A stretch of 64,000 nt of DNA from Apostichopus japonicus. Its lineage: Eukaryota; Echinodermata; Holothuroidea; Aspidochirotida; Stichopodidae. The notes beneath the pieces are model-generated. The model was not told where the DNA came from. It did not search any database and saw nothing but the letters and a program-made list of their open reading frames with translations. The stretch covers positions 37,784,501 through 37,848,500 of the forward strand of contig NC_092568.1 of assembly GCF_037975245.1 (NCBI RefSeq), written 5' to 3'. Position 1 is the stretch's first letter; each line of letters starts with the position of its first letter. The position numbers and the translations under genes are program-made. This document shows positions 29,201 through 41,200 of this stretch, piece after piece.

Positions 29201-32200
29201 TTACCTAGAGAGATTTACTGGTCTATTGCAGGTGTTTCATTCACCAAACCTATACATCTCTCTTACAGTGAACACATTGGTCATCCTTTGTTAAATAACA
29301 ACATATTTTTCGGGCCAACCAAATTTGTTGGTTGGACAATTAAAAAGCAAGACCTTGGTTGTCTGATGTACAACCACTAAGATAAAATTTGGAACCGAAG
29401 CTAAGATATACGTACCAACGATCCTATCAACAACTTCATGGTCATCACAAATGACGAATGCGTATGGCCTTTTCCTCTGGTCCCCATCCTGGTTCTTCAC
29501 AATTACTTCCTTCACATCCCCAAATGTAGAGAAATAGTTCTGTATCGTTTCCTGTTTGAGATGCTTCACACCACTGACAAACACTTTATAACATTTCTCT
29601 GTTACACTTGGGTTATCATTGGCATCCTGAAAAAGAGAGATGGCCCAAAGATGTGGTAAACATTTCTAGCTAGTTGAAAGATGAAAGGACTGAAAGTATA
29701 GTAAGTTCAAATAGCACATCGTCCTCTTTGTCACCATAGAGGAAAGAAAAACGAAATATATTTGATGAAAAATATATGTTAAAGAACTCTTTTAAAGACA
29801 GAATAATTGATAAAGGGCAAAGATATGTTTGTTTAGAGAAATTTAAAAATAAGATAAGAGACACCGAACAAGAGTATTTTAACCTTGAAATTGAAAGCTC
29901 GCTTCAAACACACTAACCATTTACCATTATATTCACAGAATAGTTTAAAGCAGTTTGTACATGCTTAATATTCTTTGCTATCATTTGCTACACTAAATGC
30001 TACACTCTTCTTGTGGTGAATTTGGCACAATACTGTGCTGGACTTACCTCTCTGGACATTGCTTGCTTGATTTCTACTTCCTTATCGTCGATGGTCAACT
30101 TGCCCTTGACCCTGTCGGCCATCACATTTTCAACGCATTGTACTTCTTTGAATGTCACAAAGCCAAACCCTCTTGACTTTTTGGGTGTGTCTGGTCCTGA
30201 GGTCCTAATAACACAGCAATCTGCAATTTCCCCATAGTTTGAAAAATATGCTTTCAGAGATTCTTCATCTGTGGAAGGCCCAAGTCCACCAAGGAAAATC
30301 TTCCTCGGCTGCTCATTTTCATTACGCTGAAAGAGAATGATGAGGCAATTAGCTCTCAAATACCACTAGAAACCAGAGAGTGAACAGGCTTGGTGATTCT
30401 TCATCACATTTAAAATCAAAAACTTTAATGTAACACAGGCAAAATAGATTTTGATAACTTTGATTGTTGGTGACTACAAGTGACCAACAAGGTCCTGGCA
30501 CCTTTGTGGATCCACATATTGAACCAAGGGTGTCATGTTTACATGGTTTTCAATTGGACCTCTACTGACCTAGGCTATGACCTACACCAATTTGATAAAA
30601 GATAACAAAGAAACAAACCATCACTATCAGAGTGAGGCAAGGTACAGAAAGAATGGAAAGACTTCCGTTGGGAGAGTCGGGGAATGAAAATCCAGCATAC
30701 TGTAGCTATTCAAAAAGGGCAAACTAATGTGCAAATTCAAAAATGTTTTGTGCACAGTAATTTGAGTATTTGCATGAGATAAAAATCAGCAACTACAAAA
30801 CTGGTACAAATGTTTTGAATGCTCAATTATTCCCTGTAAGAAGCTTCTCTCGTGGCAGAGACGATGGTATTATTGCTTTCTGGTCACTTCGCCCAACAGC
30901 CATTTGGCCCAACTGCCATTTCGCCTAACTAGCATGGTCATTTCGCCCAACCTTGTTGGTCATTTCGACCAACCATTTTTTTTTACTCACATTCAGTCAG
31001 AATAATATCAAGTTGATCGGAGGCCTATTGTTCGTGGGTCATTAATCCACAGCTATTGTTCTGCTTGTCAGTGCTTGATGACTTCAGTCAAGCGTTTATC
31101 AAGTCCGCCAGGTGTTAATCAAGGGTATTGTTCACAGCAGTTAGGTGTTAATCTAGTTCTACATAGTGTTAATCTTATGTTATACAAACAAAGGGGAATC
31201 GGTCTCCATAAAAACCTATCAAACCTAACCCTTAAAACACTGATCCATCCTACCGACTGTAACCATGACTTCAAGTTTCCTTAATATTCGGTTTGTATCC
31301 CCAAACGTTAACATTTCCCTTATTAAATTCCTTATTAAATTGACCAAACCCATAGAAAGATCCCCATCCGTTATATTGAAGTATAATATTTAATCAATAT
31401 TGGTCGAAATAACCAGCAAGGTTGGGCGAAATTACCATGCTGGTTGGGCAAAATGACCAACAAGGTTGGGCGAAATGGTAAGACTGGTCGAAATGGCAGT
31501 TGCACGAAATGGTTGTTGGGTGAAGTGACCAGTTTCCTCAATACTTATATTGTGTTTGTGGAAATAACCTTACAAACAGAAAAGGAAAGTTAAAGAAAAA
31601 AAGGACTCTTTCAATAGTAGCAGCTGTCACTCATTGTTAAGCTCATGGCAACAACACTTTAGATTGACCGTCCACAACCTTTTAGGTATAGCGACCCAGC
31701 CAAATTTTGGGGTTTCGGTCACAACACAAAAGTCATCGTCCCCCTCCCCCACCCCCAATATAGTCACTGGAATACTGTTGAAATAAGTAGATATATGGTG
31801 CCTTATCTACAAGCAATCCTGAGATAAGCACACAGGGCAATCGTTTTCAACTTATATAACAATGACTGGACTTTCAGATAAGCCCACACTTTTTCTGCAG
31901 CTTCTGAAACAATCTTACAATCCATCCAAAATCCTGTGAGACCCAAACAACTTTACGGCTATAGCTATTACATATACCGTTTTTGTTAGGTACGGCAGAT
32001 ACTACATGTTTGTTGGAATGAAAATTTTTAACTGAAGGGTAACACTTTTTAAGTAAAAGGCCTAGTAGCTGTTACTATTTAATTGAAGCTAAATTTGGTG
32101 GTGTATTAACTGCAAGCAAGAAAATATGTTCTTTTTATTTTGCATTTTAATTTAAGATTATTATCAATCTATTTTATATAACACATAGAATTAGCCTCGG

Positions 32201-33312
32201 CTATGTATAGGTCTTACACTATTTTAAGATTTAAAAATGTTTCGTCTTGTTGAGAACCTTTTTTTAAGTTTGAAGAAACTTATAATTTGCAACCATAGCG
32301 GTTAAGCTAAGAACAACAGAGATGGCCTATAGGCTATGCCCTTTTTCCTTGGGGAAATGCAGTCTTAGTTTTACCAGTTTGGTCACAACTAAAGCAGGCA
32401 AGGGCGTAGGAACCGGGGGGCTGGGGGGCGCCAGCCCCCCCAGTGAAAAATATGGAGGAGCGGAAGTATCATTCCGCCCCCCCCCCCCGCTTCACAAGGC
32501 AGAAAACCCCTTTTTCATTCCAAATGAGAAAAAAATCTCATTTGGAACACCAAATTGCATCTAAGGCCAGGTGAAAATGCAAAATTATATACAATATGGA
32601 GTGGGTGGGTTGAAGTGTGCTATATTGCACCAAATTGCATCTGAGGCCACCTGGAAATGCAAAAAAATTCCACACCCCCTCCCCTTAGACCCCTCACCCA
32701 GGCCAGCCATCAGTCCAGCCCCCCCACTCAAAAGTACCTTCCTACGCCACTGAAAGCAGGCCTAGCCTTACTCATGCTACGCTCTAAATCTAGGCCTTTG
32801 TAACAGCAATTACAAATGTCACCTCGCCCTTTGATTTTGAAAGTACAGTGTAAGTAACCGTTTATAATATAAATAATAAGACAAGCCTGGTCAACAAAAT
32901 AACATTATCCATCTCCACAGATTTCATGAAAAAGGATATGGTCACTTTTCTGGAACCTGACTTTCCCTAAGGCTATTCAGAGCAGAGTCCTTTATGCAAT
33001 AGTTGGTTCTAACAGAAACCATTTACATAAATTATTCCTATTTTTCTTTTTTAACTTTCATTACATTCAAAATGGCGATAACGCCTAATGTTAACTTGCA
33101 TGTACACTAATGATAAGAATGATTATCTAGCCTAACGCTTGTGTGGCCTACCATATCGTTTCCCACGTTGTCCGAACATTAGAAACAATAATTTCCAAAT
33201 GATTCAGTCTTGGCCTAACCGTCTAAAATCAATGCAAAAAGTGATAAATCTGCAGGCTAAATTAAACACTGATTCCATAGAACGTAAAATACTTCATACT
33301 TACATCTCCCAT
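26292..33312 (-). CDS. hnRNP A1/A2B1/A3-family RNA-binding protein (8 coding exons, complete)
   Basis: This is a nuclear pre-mRNA-binding protein with a role in splicing and mRNA export. Exons on the minus strand, 5' to 3': 33312-33304 (ATG GGA GAT), 30326-30048, 29626-29416, 28805-28698, 27982-27872, 27214-27014, 26698-26573, 26344-26292 (TAA). The sum is 1,098 nt in phase, giving 365 residues, close to family length. RRM1 has RNP2 KIFLGGL and RNP1 RGFGFVTF and ends in AMSRE, the usual A/B linker start. RRM2 has VFVSGV, then an atypical RNP1 (RPYAFVIC). The C-terminal half is GGYGGGG/SGGYGG repeats followed by NFGSGYGSQNSSYGP, RQNSGRY and GGPYS, resembling the M9 transportin signal, and ends GGGGGRRF. 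The start fits the Kozak context (CAAAATGG) and the MGD opening. Which vertebrate paralogue it matches is not decidable; it may predate their split. Confidence 0.95.
27783..27871 (-). repeat. 89-bp duplicate of the hnRNP Gly-rich exon end with donor; possible alternative exon
   Basis: The sequence just downstream of exon 27982-27872 repeats its last part, including ACCTTTGGTGACCGC, GATGGTTATTATGG and a second donor GTAAGTTC at 27782. Read from a minimal AG at GTGTAG|GAGGAGG, it is a 69-bp phase-1 to phase-1 frame encoding a glycine-rich stretch with TFGDRSGGYEGGDGYYGG. Most differences from the true exon are third-position. The acceptor is poor, with no pyrimidine tract. The 20-nt gap to the true exon forbids splicing one copy to the other. 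Confidence 0.7.
28250..28697 (-). repeat. Array of 11 copies of an hnRNP exon end plus 5' splice site
   Basis: Read on the minus strand, each 36-45 bp unit is CCAGGAGGAAGGAGAAACA followed by GTAAGTA (or GTAAGAA/GTAAGGA) and a G-rich spacer. The first part equals the end of exon 28805-28698, except that the true exon has two extra GGA codons. The array follows that exon immediately, so the real donor at 28697 is followed by about 11 near-identical donor sites. Spacer types recur in order (CCATC, TTTATTCCCC, ACAACCCCC, CCACC), indicating multi-unit copying. The long plus-strand proline/serine-rich frame here is only a shadow. Confidence 0.95.
30880..31532. mobile_element. Inverted-repeat foldback element in hnRNP intron 1
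   Basis: The left arm (30880 to about 30990) begins CTGGTCACTTCGCCCAAC and is built of CATTTCGCCCAAC units. The right arm (about 31410-31532) is its inverted copy, ending GTTGGGTGAAGTGACCAG. The arms differ at a minority of positions. The middle, about 420 bp, has no coding frame. A TTT triplet flanks both ends, which may be a 3-bp target duplication, but this is weak. Such CATTTCGCCCAAC palindromes resemble non-autonomous DNA transposons of other marine invertebrates. Confidence 0.7.
32399..32752 (+). mobile_element. Non-autonomous hAT-type MITE, copy 1, with 8-bp target duplication
   Basis: The termini are CAAGGGCGTAGGAA and, inverted, CAGTGGCGTAGGAA. The element is flanked on both sides by AAAGCAGG (32391-32398 and 32753-32760), the 8-bp duplication typical of hAT transposition. 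The interior holds G/C tracts and two copies of a CACCAAATTGCATCTAAGGC block. It has no transposase frame. It lies in hnRNP intron 1. Confidence 0.9.
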
Positions 33313-34578
33313 TTTGACAAAAACCGGAGGGGAAGAATTAAGAGTAAGTGTCCCACGCTAACGAAAGAGGCGTACCTTGCTTGTACCTTGGTTGCTTGTA
33401 TTGTACTTCTTCGTATCATGAACAAAGCTAGCTAAGCTGTAACAAGGACACGCTGAAATGCTAATACTAGCGCAAGCACGGTGCACGCTTTGCAACCTGA
33501 CCGCTTAATATATGCATAATGGCTCGTCACTGACGCTGGGCGTGCATGAGAAAATATAACGTTGGAGACTGCAGTATACCGTTCGTATAAATGTATACAA
33601 AAGCCGGAGCTATACCACTTCTAGTTTGAGAGTGGTTTGCATTACATTGAGTGGGGTATTAGCATCATGAATAGTGAACATTTTGGTTCGCACGCACAAT
33701 ACAAGTTTGGCGGGGAGGGAGAAATGTGGGTATGGGTTAATATTTGCAACTGGGAACTCAATGTTTAAAAGCGAGCTCAAGATTAAAGAAAAACATACCA
33801 AACTTTTACGTATAAGGCACGATTATTTGAAGACTAGATTAGAAATTCAAGTAATTATTGTTATAGGCTTATTCGTATAATTTAGGGCTGCTGTTGACCT
33901 GTTATTATTGTTATTTCAAGCGACTATATATTGATCATCTGATTCAGGTCAGGAACATTCTTTAATAAACCGGTTAACAGTCAAAAATTTAACTGCATGG
34001 CTGACCAGTTCACAATTTGGCCGGTGTCTGGGTCTGGGCGGTATCGCAGAAAGGAGCGGTGCATCAATACAATATAAATGGTCCGGGCTGGGGTGTGATT
34101 ATTTTTTTAATCTGGCACCTCCAGATACCCGGATATACGATAGCACTCATGGGATTTCCTGGTGTTTCCTTCTGAGGAAAGGATTTCTTTTGAATATATC
34201 CATCCGGGAGAGATTTTTTCCCCCTTTTTTCCCTATAATTTCTGTACTTGTCAACGGGCCCAGGGTGGCCGCCCGGCTACATTGGTGTAGTTATACGCGC
34301 TGGAGGGCGCAACCAAGTTTTTGGTTTCGATGATAATCGTAACTATATGTAGTCATGCATGTGTGTGTGTGACGCCTTGCTTGTAAACACAATAATTCAA
34401 GATGGGAAGCTAGGACCAATCTCACATTTCGTGTGTAGGAGTAAGACATTAAGTAGAAAAGCCTATTGTTTTTAGAGGAGGCCACTTTTTGTGGGGAAAA
34501 ATATATATGAATATTTATATTTATATATATATTTATATATATATATATGTATGTATGCGTGTATGTAATGTATGTATG

Positions 34579-34614
<36 letters not shown>

Positions 34615-35203
34615 AATGTATTTAAATTATGAATAAGAGTAAACATGAAGGGATCGCAACAGATGGTTTCTTCGAATAGTTATAATCAGCCAATATGTAA
34701 ATTACATATATATCACATAGTTTGTAACCTTTATTTGATTTATTAAATCAATTATGTTATAATGAACGTTTATGAATTAATTTAAACAACAGTAGTTATA
34801 TTACAAAACTGTTTGAATAGACACATAATTAATAAGAATTAATTTCATTATTTGATCAAGAAGTAGGCTATAACAGATGTCTTGTGCGAGTTGTGCCATA
34901 AGCAATTATCATGAATTAACATGTATAATTACATGTATCTTATGGTTAACTAAACAGATAACTCTACATATTTTTTTTTAAATCTCACTAAACATTGTAA
35001 ATTTAGTTTGAAAAAAAAAACCAGACGTATTTCTGGGAATCTTATTAATATTCTTTACTTTGACTAGAAACTTGAAGGCTTACAAATACAAGATGTGAAA
35101 GGCAAAATGCTTAATGCATTCCAGACTACCAACAGACAAACGAAGAAGGAAATAAGCTATAGTCCAGTCTCAACTTCTAAAGTGTAATTTTGACAAACGT
35201 ACA
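33313..35203. promoter_or_regulatory. Divergent intergenic region, hnRNP 5' end to collagen-like gene start
   Basis: This 1.9-kb stretch should hold the hnRNP 5' UTR and promoter (minus strand) and the collagen-like promoter (plus strand). The part next to hnRNP (about 33340-33560) has more CpG than its surroundings, as expected for a housekeeping promoter. No TATA box can be assigned with confidence. From about 34495 to 34620 it is a TA/TATG-rich simple repeat. The transcription starts are not visible. Confidence 0.35.
34495..34622. repeat. TA-rich microsatellite
   Basis: Runs of TATATA with TATG and TTTATA interruptions. Purely simple sequence upstream of the collagen-like gene. Confidence 0.85.
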
Positions 35204-38200
35204 ATGTTGCTGTCACCGATTCACACGATTTTTATCTTCATTCCGTTTGTGGTAACCGAGTGTCTTCTAACGGATCCTATAAAAGAAGACAGAAAGCAAG
35301 AAGAAGATTCACAGCAGGTAAGTGGAAGAAGTGCATTTTGTTTTTACTATACAGAAGTTGATGACAGAGAACGGGGACACGGGCCCTGTAAACCGCCTTC
35401 ACACTGTTCATATCATAAAAGTCTGTTCAAGAACCAACGAAGCTGACTTTGTAAAGATTTCTGTGGATACGGATATAATGTTATATGCATAATAATTATT
35501 GTCAATATAGGCTGCTGTATATCATTCATACCCTCTGTATAAAGAACGAATGTTAACTATATTTGGCTGTCAACTTGGAAATTGTATTTTAATGGAGGAG
35601 GGGGGGGGGGTGGGGGAGGCAGGGGTACCTGAATGGTGAAATGCTTCTAAAAGACCGAATTAATAATAACTTAATCTTACTGGTCAATAATGCACGGGGT
35701 TTGAATATTTCCCCTTACTGCTTTAGTTAGAGGCTGAATTAAGAAATATGATCGTTTAGAATATACTGTTATTAAGAAGCTGATTATATATATCTTTGGA
35801 GTGAATTAGACCACATTTCGGGTGAGGGAATGGCTTATTTCCTATAAGTGAATTTTGTTTTTAAAATTACCGGTACGTCTGTAACGAAACTGATTAATTA
35901 TGCGTACGTTAAACTTGGTGGATAGGTCCTTCTTGGGTCATAGAAATTAACGTCCTAATTCACTACCCGTAGCTGTTGCTTGCAAGTTTTTGTTCGGAAA
36001 CTCATCAGTTTCTTTTGGATTTTAAGAACGTAATTCCTTCTCTCATCAATGTTATTCAAGCATAGTTTGCAAAATGCATGGCGCAGATCAGTCTTGGATA
36101 ATGGTGGGACGCGTGTCTGTTCTCCAATACCGTACTTTCTAAGCGGAGCGCGACCATGGGTTCGCGCGTAGTGCACAAGAATTTTTTTGGCAAATATACC
36201 TCCCAGATCGCCGGAAATAACACTTCCCAGACCCAATGATGCTCCCAAACCTCCTTAAATTTTAGATCTCATGGCTTAGAAATTTTGTTTGGGGAAATAC
36301 ATGGGCGTCTGCAGAAAAAAATCAGGGGACAAATAATCCAAGTATAGACTTTTGTATACGATGGGTCTGGGGTCCTCTCATAGAAAATAATTATAGACTG
36401 CCGCAAATGCGATTTCCGTCCAATATTTAACAACTGTGGGTAAATATAATAAAACGAGAACTGCTCCATGTCATTTGCACAATGCTGGATCAAACTGGAC
36501 CAAAGTTCAATACAGGGGAATTTGAAATGCAGCGTTTGATCAAGACAAATTGGTGGGGACGCGTCCCGCTGTCCCCACCAGGATCTGCGCCCGTGGCAAA
36601 ATGTATTACTTTAATTAGATGGGCATTCGTTTGGTTGAAGATTCTCTATTAATTACACTAATACCGTGTAGATGGACGTGACGTCTCCTATTTCCTCCTC
36701 TTTATAGTTAGTATAGTGTGTGGTTTTCGCACCATTTTTTTCAAACGACTTCGAAAATGTTAGATTATGCTGTAATAGTTTCCGAACTATTAAGTCGCAT
36801 ATCATAAAAATGTAGACAGTATAAATTAAGCTGAGAGACAAAAGTAATAAAGAAAAGTACTTTCTCCCAAACCAGGATGGTTAATAGACTACTATACATC
36901 AAAAACACGATAAAGGATGACCAAGATTATTATAGTAAAGCAAAATATTGATTTGAAGTGGGAACTATCCTCAACTTTTCCCAAACTTTAAGTTTCCTAC
37001 TATGTTGATCGATTTTCTTAATTTTCTGAAAATTATCCCACCCGTTGTGTTGACTGATTACATTCAATCTAATTTTGTTTTGACTTGTTTAAATTTCACT
37101 TCGAATTTTGGTAGTGAGGCTGCTGTTTGCTTTCCTGTGATGTGCGATTGGTGGCGTTAGTGCTATAATCCTTCTGAAATCCGTAATCTTGATGTTATTT
37201 TGTTAATATAAAAACTGTGTAGGCCCGAATATCCGCTCATGTAGCGTTCGACAGTTAATTATTCTTCATCAAAAAGTTACAATTTTATTACAAAGACGAA
37301 TCAAAAGTCAATTTTTAAAAATATTTTAATATACAAGTCACAATTTTGAGATCAAACACAACAGAATGTCATCATCAAAATATCGAAATAACAGGAAAAG
37401 TCGATAATTTGTGATATCATAGGGCAACTTTTGATACAGATTTTCATACATTATAGTGTATATTAGATAAAGCTTGATAAACAATGGTCGAAAATGTTCA
37501 GAAAAACAAGTACAATTGTGATTTAAATAATTGATATTTGGATGAAATAGTAAAACGCTTGAGATAAACATCAAATTTTCGATACAATTTTTTTTAAAAG
37601 AGAAGAAGGTAGGCCTATAATTGTCTAAAATAGCCAACCCTCTGAGATAATTAATAAAATCTGAAGAATAGTCGTATAATTTTAATTAAAAAATTCATAA
37701 TTTTATATCTAATACTCAAGACAACAAAAAACTACTGTGAATAAGAGACAACCGTTAATCAGTATAAAATGAAGTGTGTTATAACACCGTATACACATAT
37801 TAGACCTGTCAGTAGATGCTACTGTAAAAAAAAATTACTAACAGAGGAATTCATTATTCAAAGGCTGATTCAACTAACGACTGGTTAGGAGTCTAAACAA
37901 CTGTCCGTATGTTTGACTAGTAAGTATACCTTGTAAAGGTGGTTCAAATTGCAGATTTTAAGCGTTGAGCAGTAAAGTGTCATCCACTTTCTGTTAAAAG
38001 GTGGACGAAATTATGTGCGAAACCTTAAGTGTAGCCTAGTGAGTCCAGTCAATCATTATGCATAGGATTGTGTTTTAGTATTTTCTGCTTGTAAGTCCTC
38101 AGTAACAAATGGTTATAAATGTAACATATGTTAAGAAATGATAATACACATCAGTTTTAACTGATCAACGGGTACTCACCTTTACAGTTTTAATTGCTAA

Positions 38201-41200
38201 AGGTATAGGAGGCCTGTTATGTCATCATGACATGTTGGTGTTCTTCAATAGCTTTACTTTGGTATTGTCATGTTCTTATGGATTTATCCTTCATATGTGA
38301 TACATATGGAAAGTATACTTAGTTGTAAATTTCATCAAAATGCAATTGTTTATCTTGAGAAATGTATTACTTTCCTCTATGACAAAGTGACTTAAACATT
38401 ATATTAAAAAGAATTAGAACAAGCTTTTGTCACAAACAGTTAGACAAAATCACAAAATTTTAAGAAAAAAATGTCTTTATCAGATTCATTAAATTCCCAG
38501 GATTTGTTTAGTCATCAACCTCAGCCACCAGAATTAATTATCGTCAGAATAAAATCGTTGTATGCTGTATATACTTTTTTCCACAGTTTTTTTTAAATTT
38601 CCCCAGTTTAATGCTCTTGTCCTTTTCAGCCTAATGGACCCATTGCATCACCCGAATCCGATGTCAGTCTGCCTTCAAATGGTGGTAAGTACCTATCTGA
38701 CTTGGAATGACTCCGTATTCATCCTCACATCACAACACGGTTGCCATGTAGTTGTACTCACCTTCATGGATTTGTACCCGTAGGCTACTCTATGCATGTT
38801 GGTAACCTAGTTTATATATAAAGGTATCATTTAAAGGCATTGAAGACTCGCCCCAAACCGCTTGCCGCGCATTGAAAAAGTTAACTTTCCGTTGCTTGCA
38901 AATACGTTTTCTTCTTGTCTCTACAAAATGCAGACAGTAATGAAACCTGATACCTTGTTTATTTTATCTAGACCTGAGATGTCCACGCTGCTATGTACAC
39001 TGTATTGTGGGTATTGACCGTAGCTGTATGCATTGACTGTACACTAGTGTCTAATTACCGACGGTAGCAAGCTGTGTGTGTATTTTCTGGGATCGATGGT
39101 GGTGTCTAACACTTCTGTTACACCCCATTCGAAACTAAGTCAGATTACCGGCATGAGACGTTTCTTTGTGCGCGAGTATTCACACCCTTTAAGTACTTGT
39201 ACTGTATCATAACCAAAGGTGAATGCCACTCATGGGCTACACTGCGGAAGCGCATGATGTTGAAAGCCTACTTGTTGTATGTGTGGTATATACTGGGGCA
39301 TTTTGACCAGGGATTACAAAAAGAAGTCGCATTTTGAAACGAAACTCTAGCTGTACACTGTATTCTATACTATAAATATATATATATATATATTTATGAA
39401 TGATGTTTTGAATTATAAGATAACACTAAAATTAGCCTGCCCCCACCCGCTCCAACACAAATAATCCCACAAATACGCAACAAAACACAGACGCACACAT
39501 CCACCAATTGACCCCAAAGCAAAAGAACTTACAAAAAATAATTTTGCTTTTCGCAGGTTCAACTTTCATACCAGCTAACCTGCAGGCATCTTATTTTCTC
39601 GGTCAATGCGTAATGTGTCCACCAGGTGACCCAGGACCTCCAGGGCCCCAAGGGTTTCAAGGAATGCCGGGACGGGACGGTCGTGATGCCATCCTTTTTA
39701 GTAAGTACAGATTTTTGTTACTTATTTGATCCTTTGTGTACTGGCATTACTAAGAATGAACCTTTCACATATACCGTTTGCAACTGACAGTAGTTCAGGT
39801 GACGAGAAATGTGGAACCGCAAGCTGCTCCTCTATACTAATACATTTAATGGTCTATATATCGATTTTAATTTTAGCCAGTATACCAGGGAACATGTTTT
39901 ATATATTCTGCGCAGTTTCATTCGAAGAATGCTCTAAACTAGAGGAAATTCTCTGAATGAGATTCTGTCCTAGCTTTGATCTGCCTTGTTTTAGGGATAT
40001 TCTGTTCTGGTGTAAAATGTCTCGTAAATAAACGCTATGCACACCCTGAGTGTTGCTCAGGTTTTGCCTAAGTGTTGTACGGTACTTCCATTCTAAGTAT
40101 TGAGACATCCAATGACAACATTCCAGTAAGTTGTTCCTCCCTGGTTGCATATATATGATCTCGCTCAGAAGTTTAACACTAAATTAGAATATCCCGGGAC
40201 AGAAATATTCTGATGGAATAATCTGTATTGCCTCACAGTAGTCAAACGTCCCGTAAATTGCCTAATCACAAAACAACTGTTAAGTTCTTTTCGTCATCGG
40301 GGAACATGGAAGATAATTATTATCATAACACTATGAACATCCAGATCCATCGCTCACATTCTGTTATAAAAGCTCCATGTTATAGTTATGATGCCATTGT
40401 CTTACTTAAGTATATGTAGTTCAATTTGTATAAAAGAAAAGTCCTGGCGCTGTGAGAGGGGAAGAACTCGGGGGGGGGGGGGGGGTAGGTCAATTGAAAA
40501 CGAACCATAGGCTCTTTATGTACCGTGACATGTATATATTAGGTGATATCTATCACTTGTTTATCATATTACACAAGGTATGCACTCTTTATTTTAGTCT
40601 ACGTGGCCACTAAATAATACCTTGCGGTTATTTTCATATAGATCCAGTTGATGGTCCGCCTCCTAACCCACAATCTCCATCCTCATCACCTCCAACCCAT
40701 GATGGTTCATTACCGGGTGCGACGTACATCAGATGGGGCAGAACAACTTGTCCTACCAATGATAGGAAAATTTATGATGGTAAGACATCCCCTTTGAATG
40801 TGTTTAAACTTTCTGGTAGTTTTATTTAACCCATCCGATCCCAACTCATATTCCCACACATACACCTTGAAGACCATATTCGTCCAAGTGTATGCATGTA
40901 AATGCACGTACTGGCGAGGAATGTTGTTACGAGTTTTCAACGGCAATATTCATATCCCTCACACCCCTCCCATTCATCTTCAGAAAGTGGTACTACATAC
41001 CACTAGCGGATCCAGGGCCTTTGTTTGGGAGGGGCCAAAGTGGCATTAGAGTGATATGGGGGAGGGGTCTAAGGGGAGGGGGTGCCCCCTCCCCTTTGGA
41101 AAATTTTCTATTGCTGAATGCCCTCAGATGCAATTTGGTGCGACAAAAGTGTACAATGGTGATGTTAATTTACTTCTAAAAAAAATGTTTCCCAGGTGTA

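Noticed and set aside
33139-33435. 98-codon plus-strand frame across the hnRNP first exon
   Set aside because: It lies antisense to the first hnRNP exon and promoter, with no motif.
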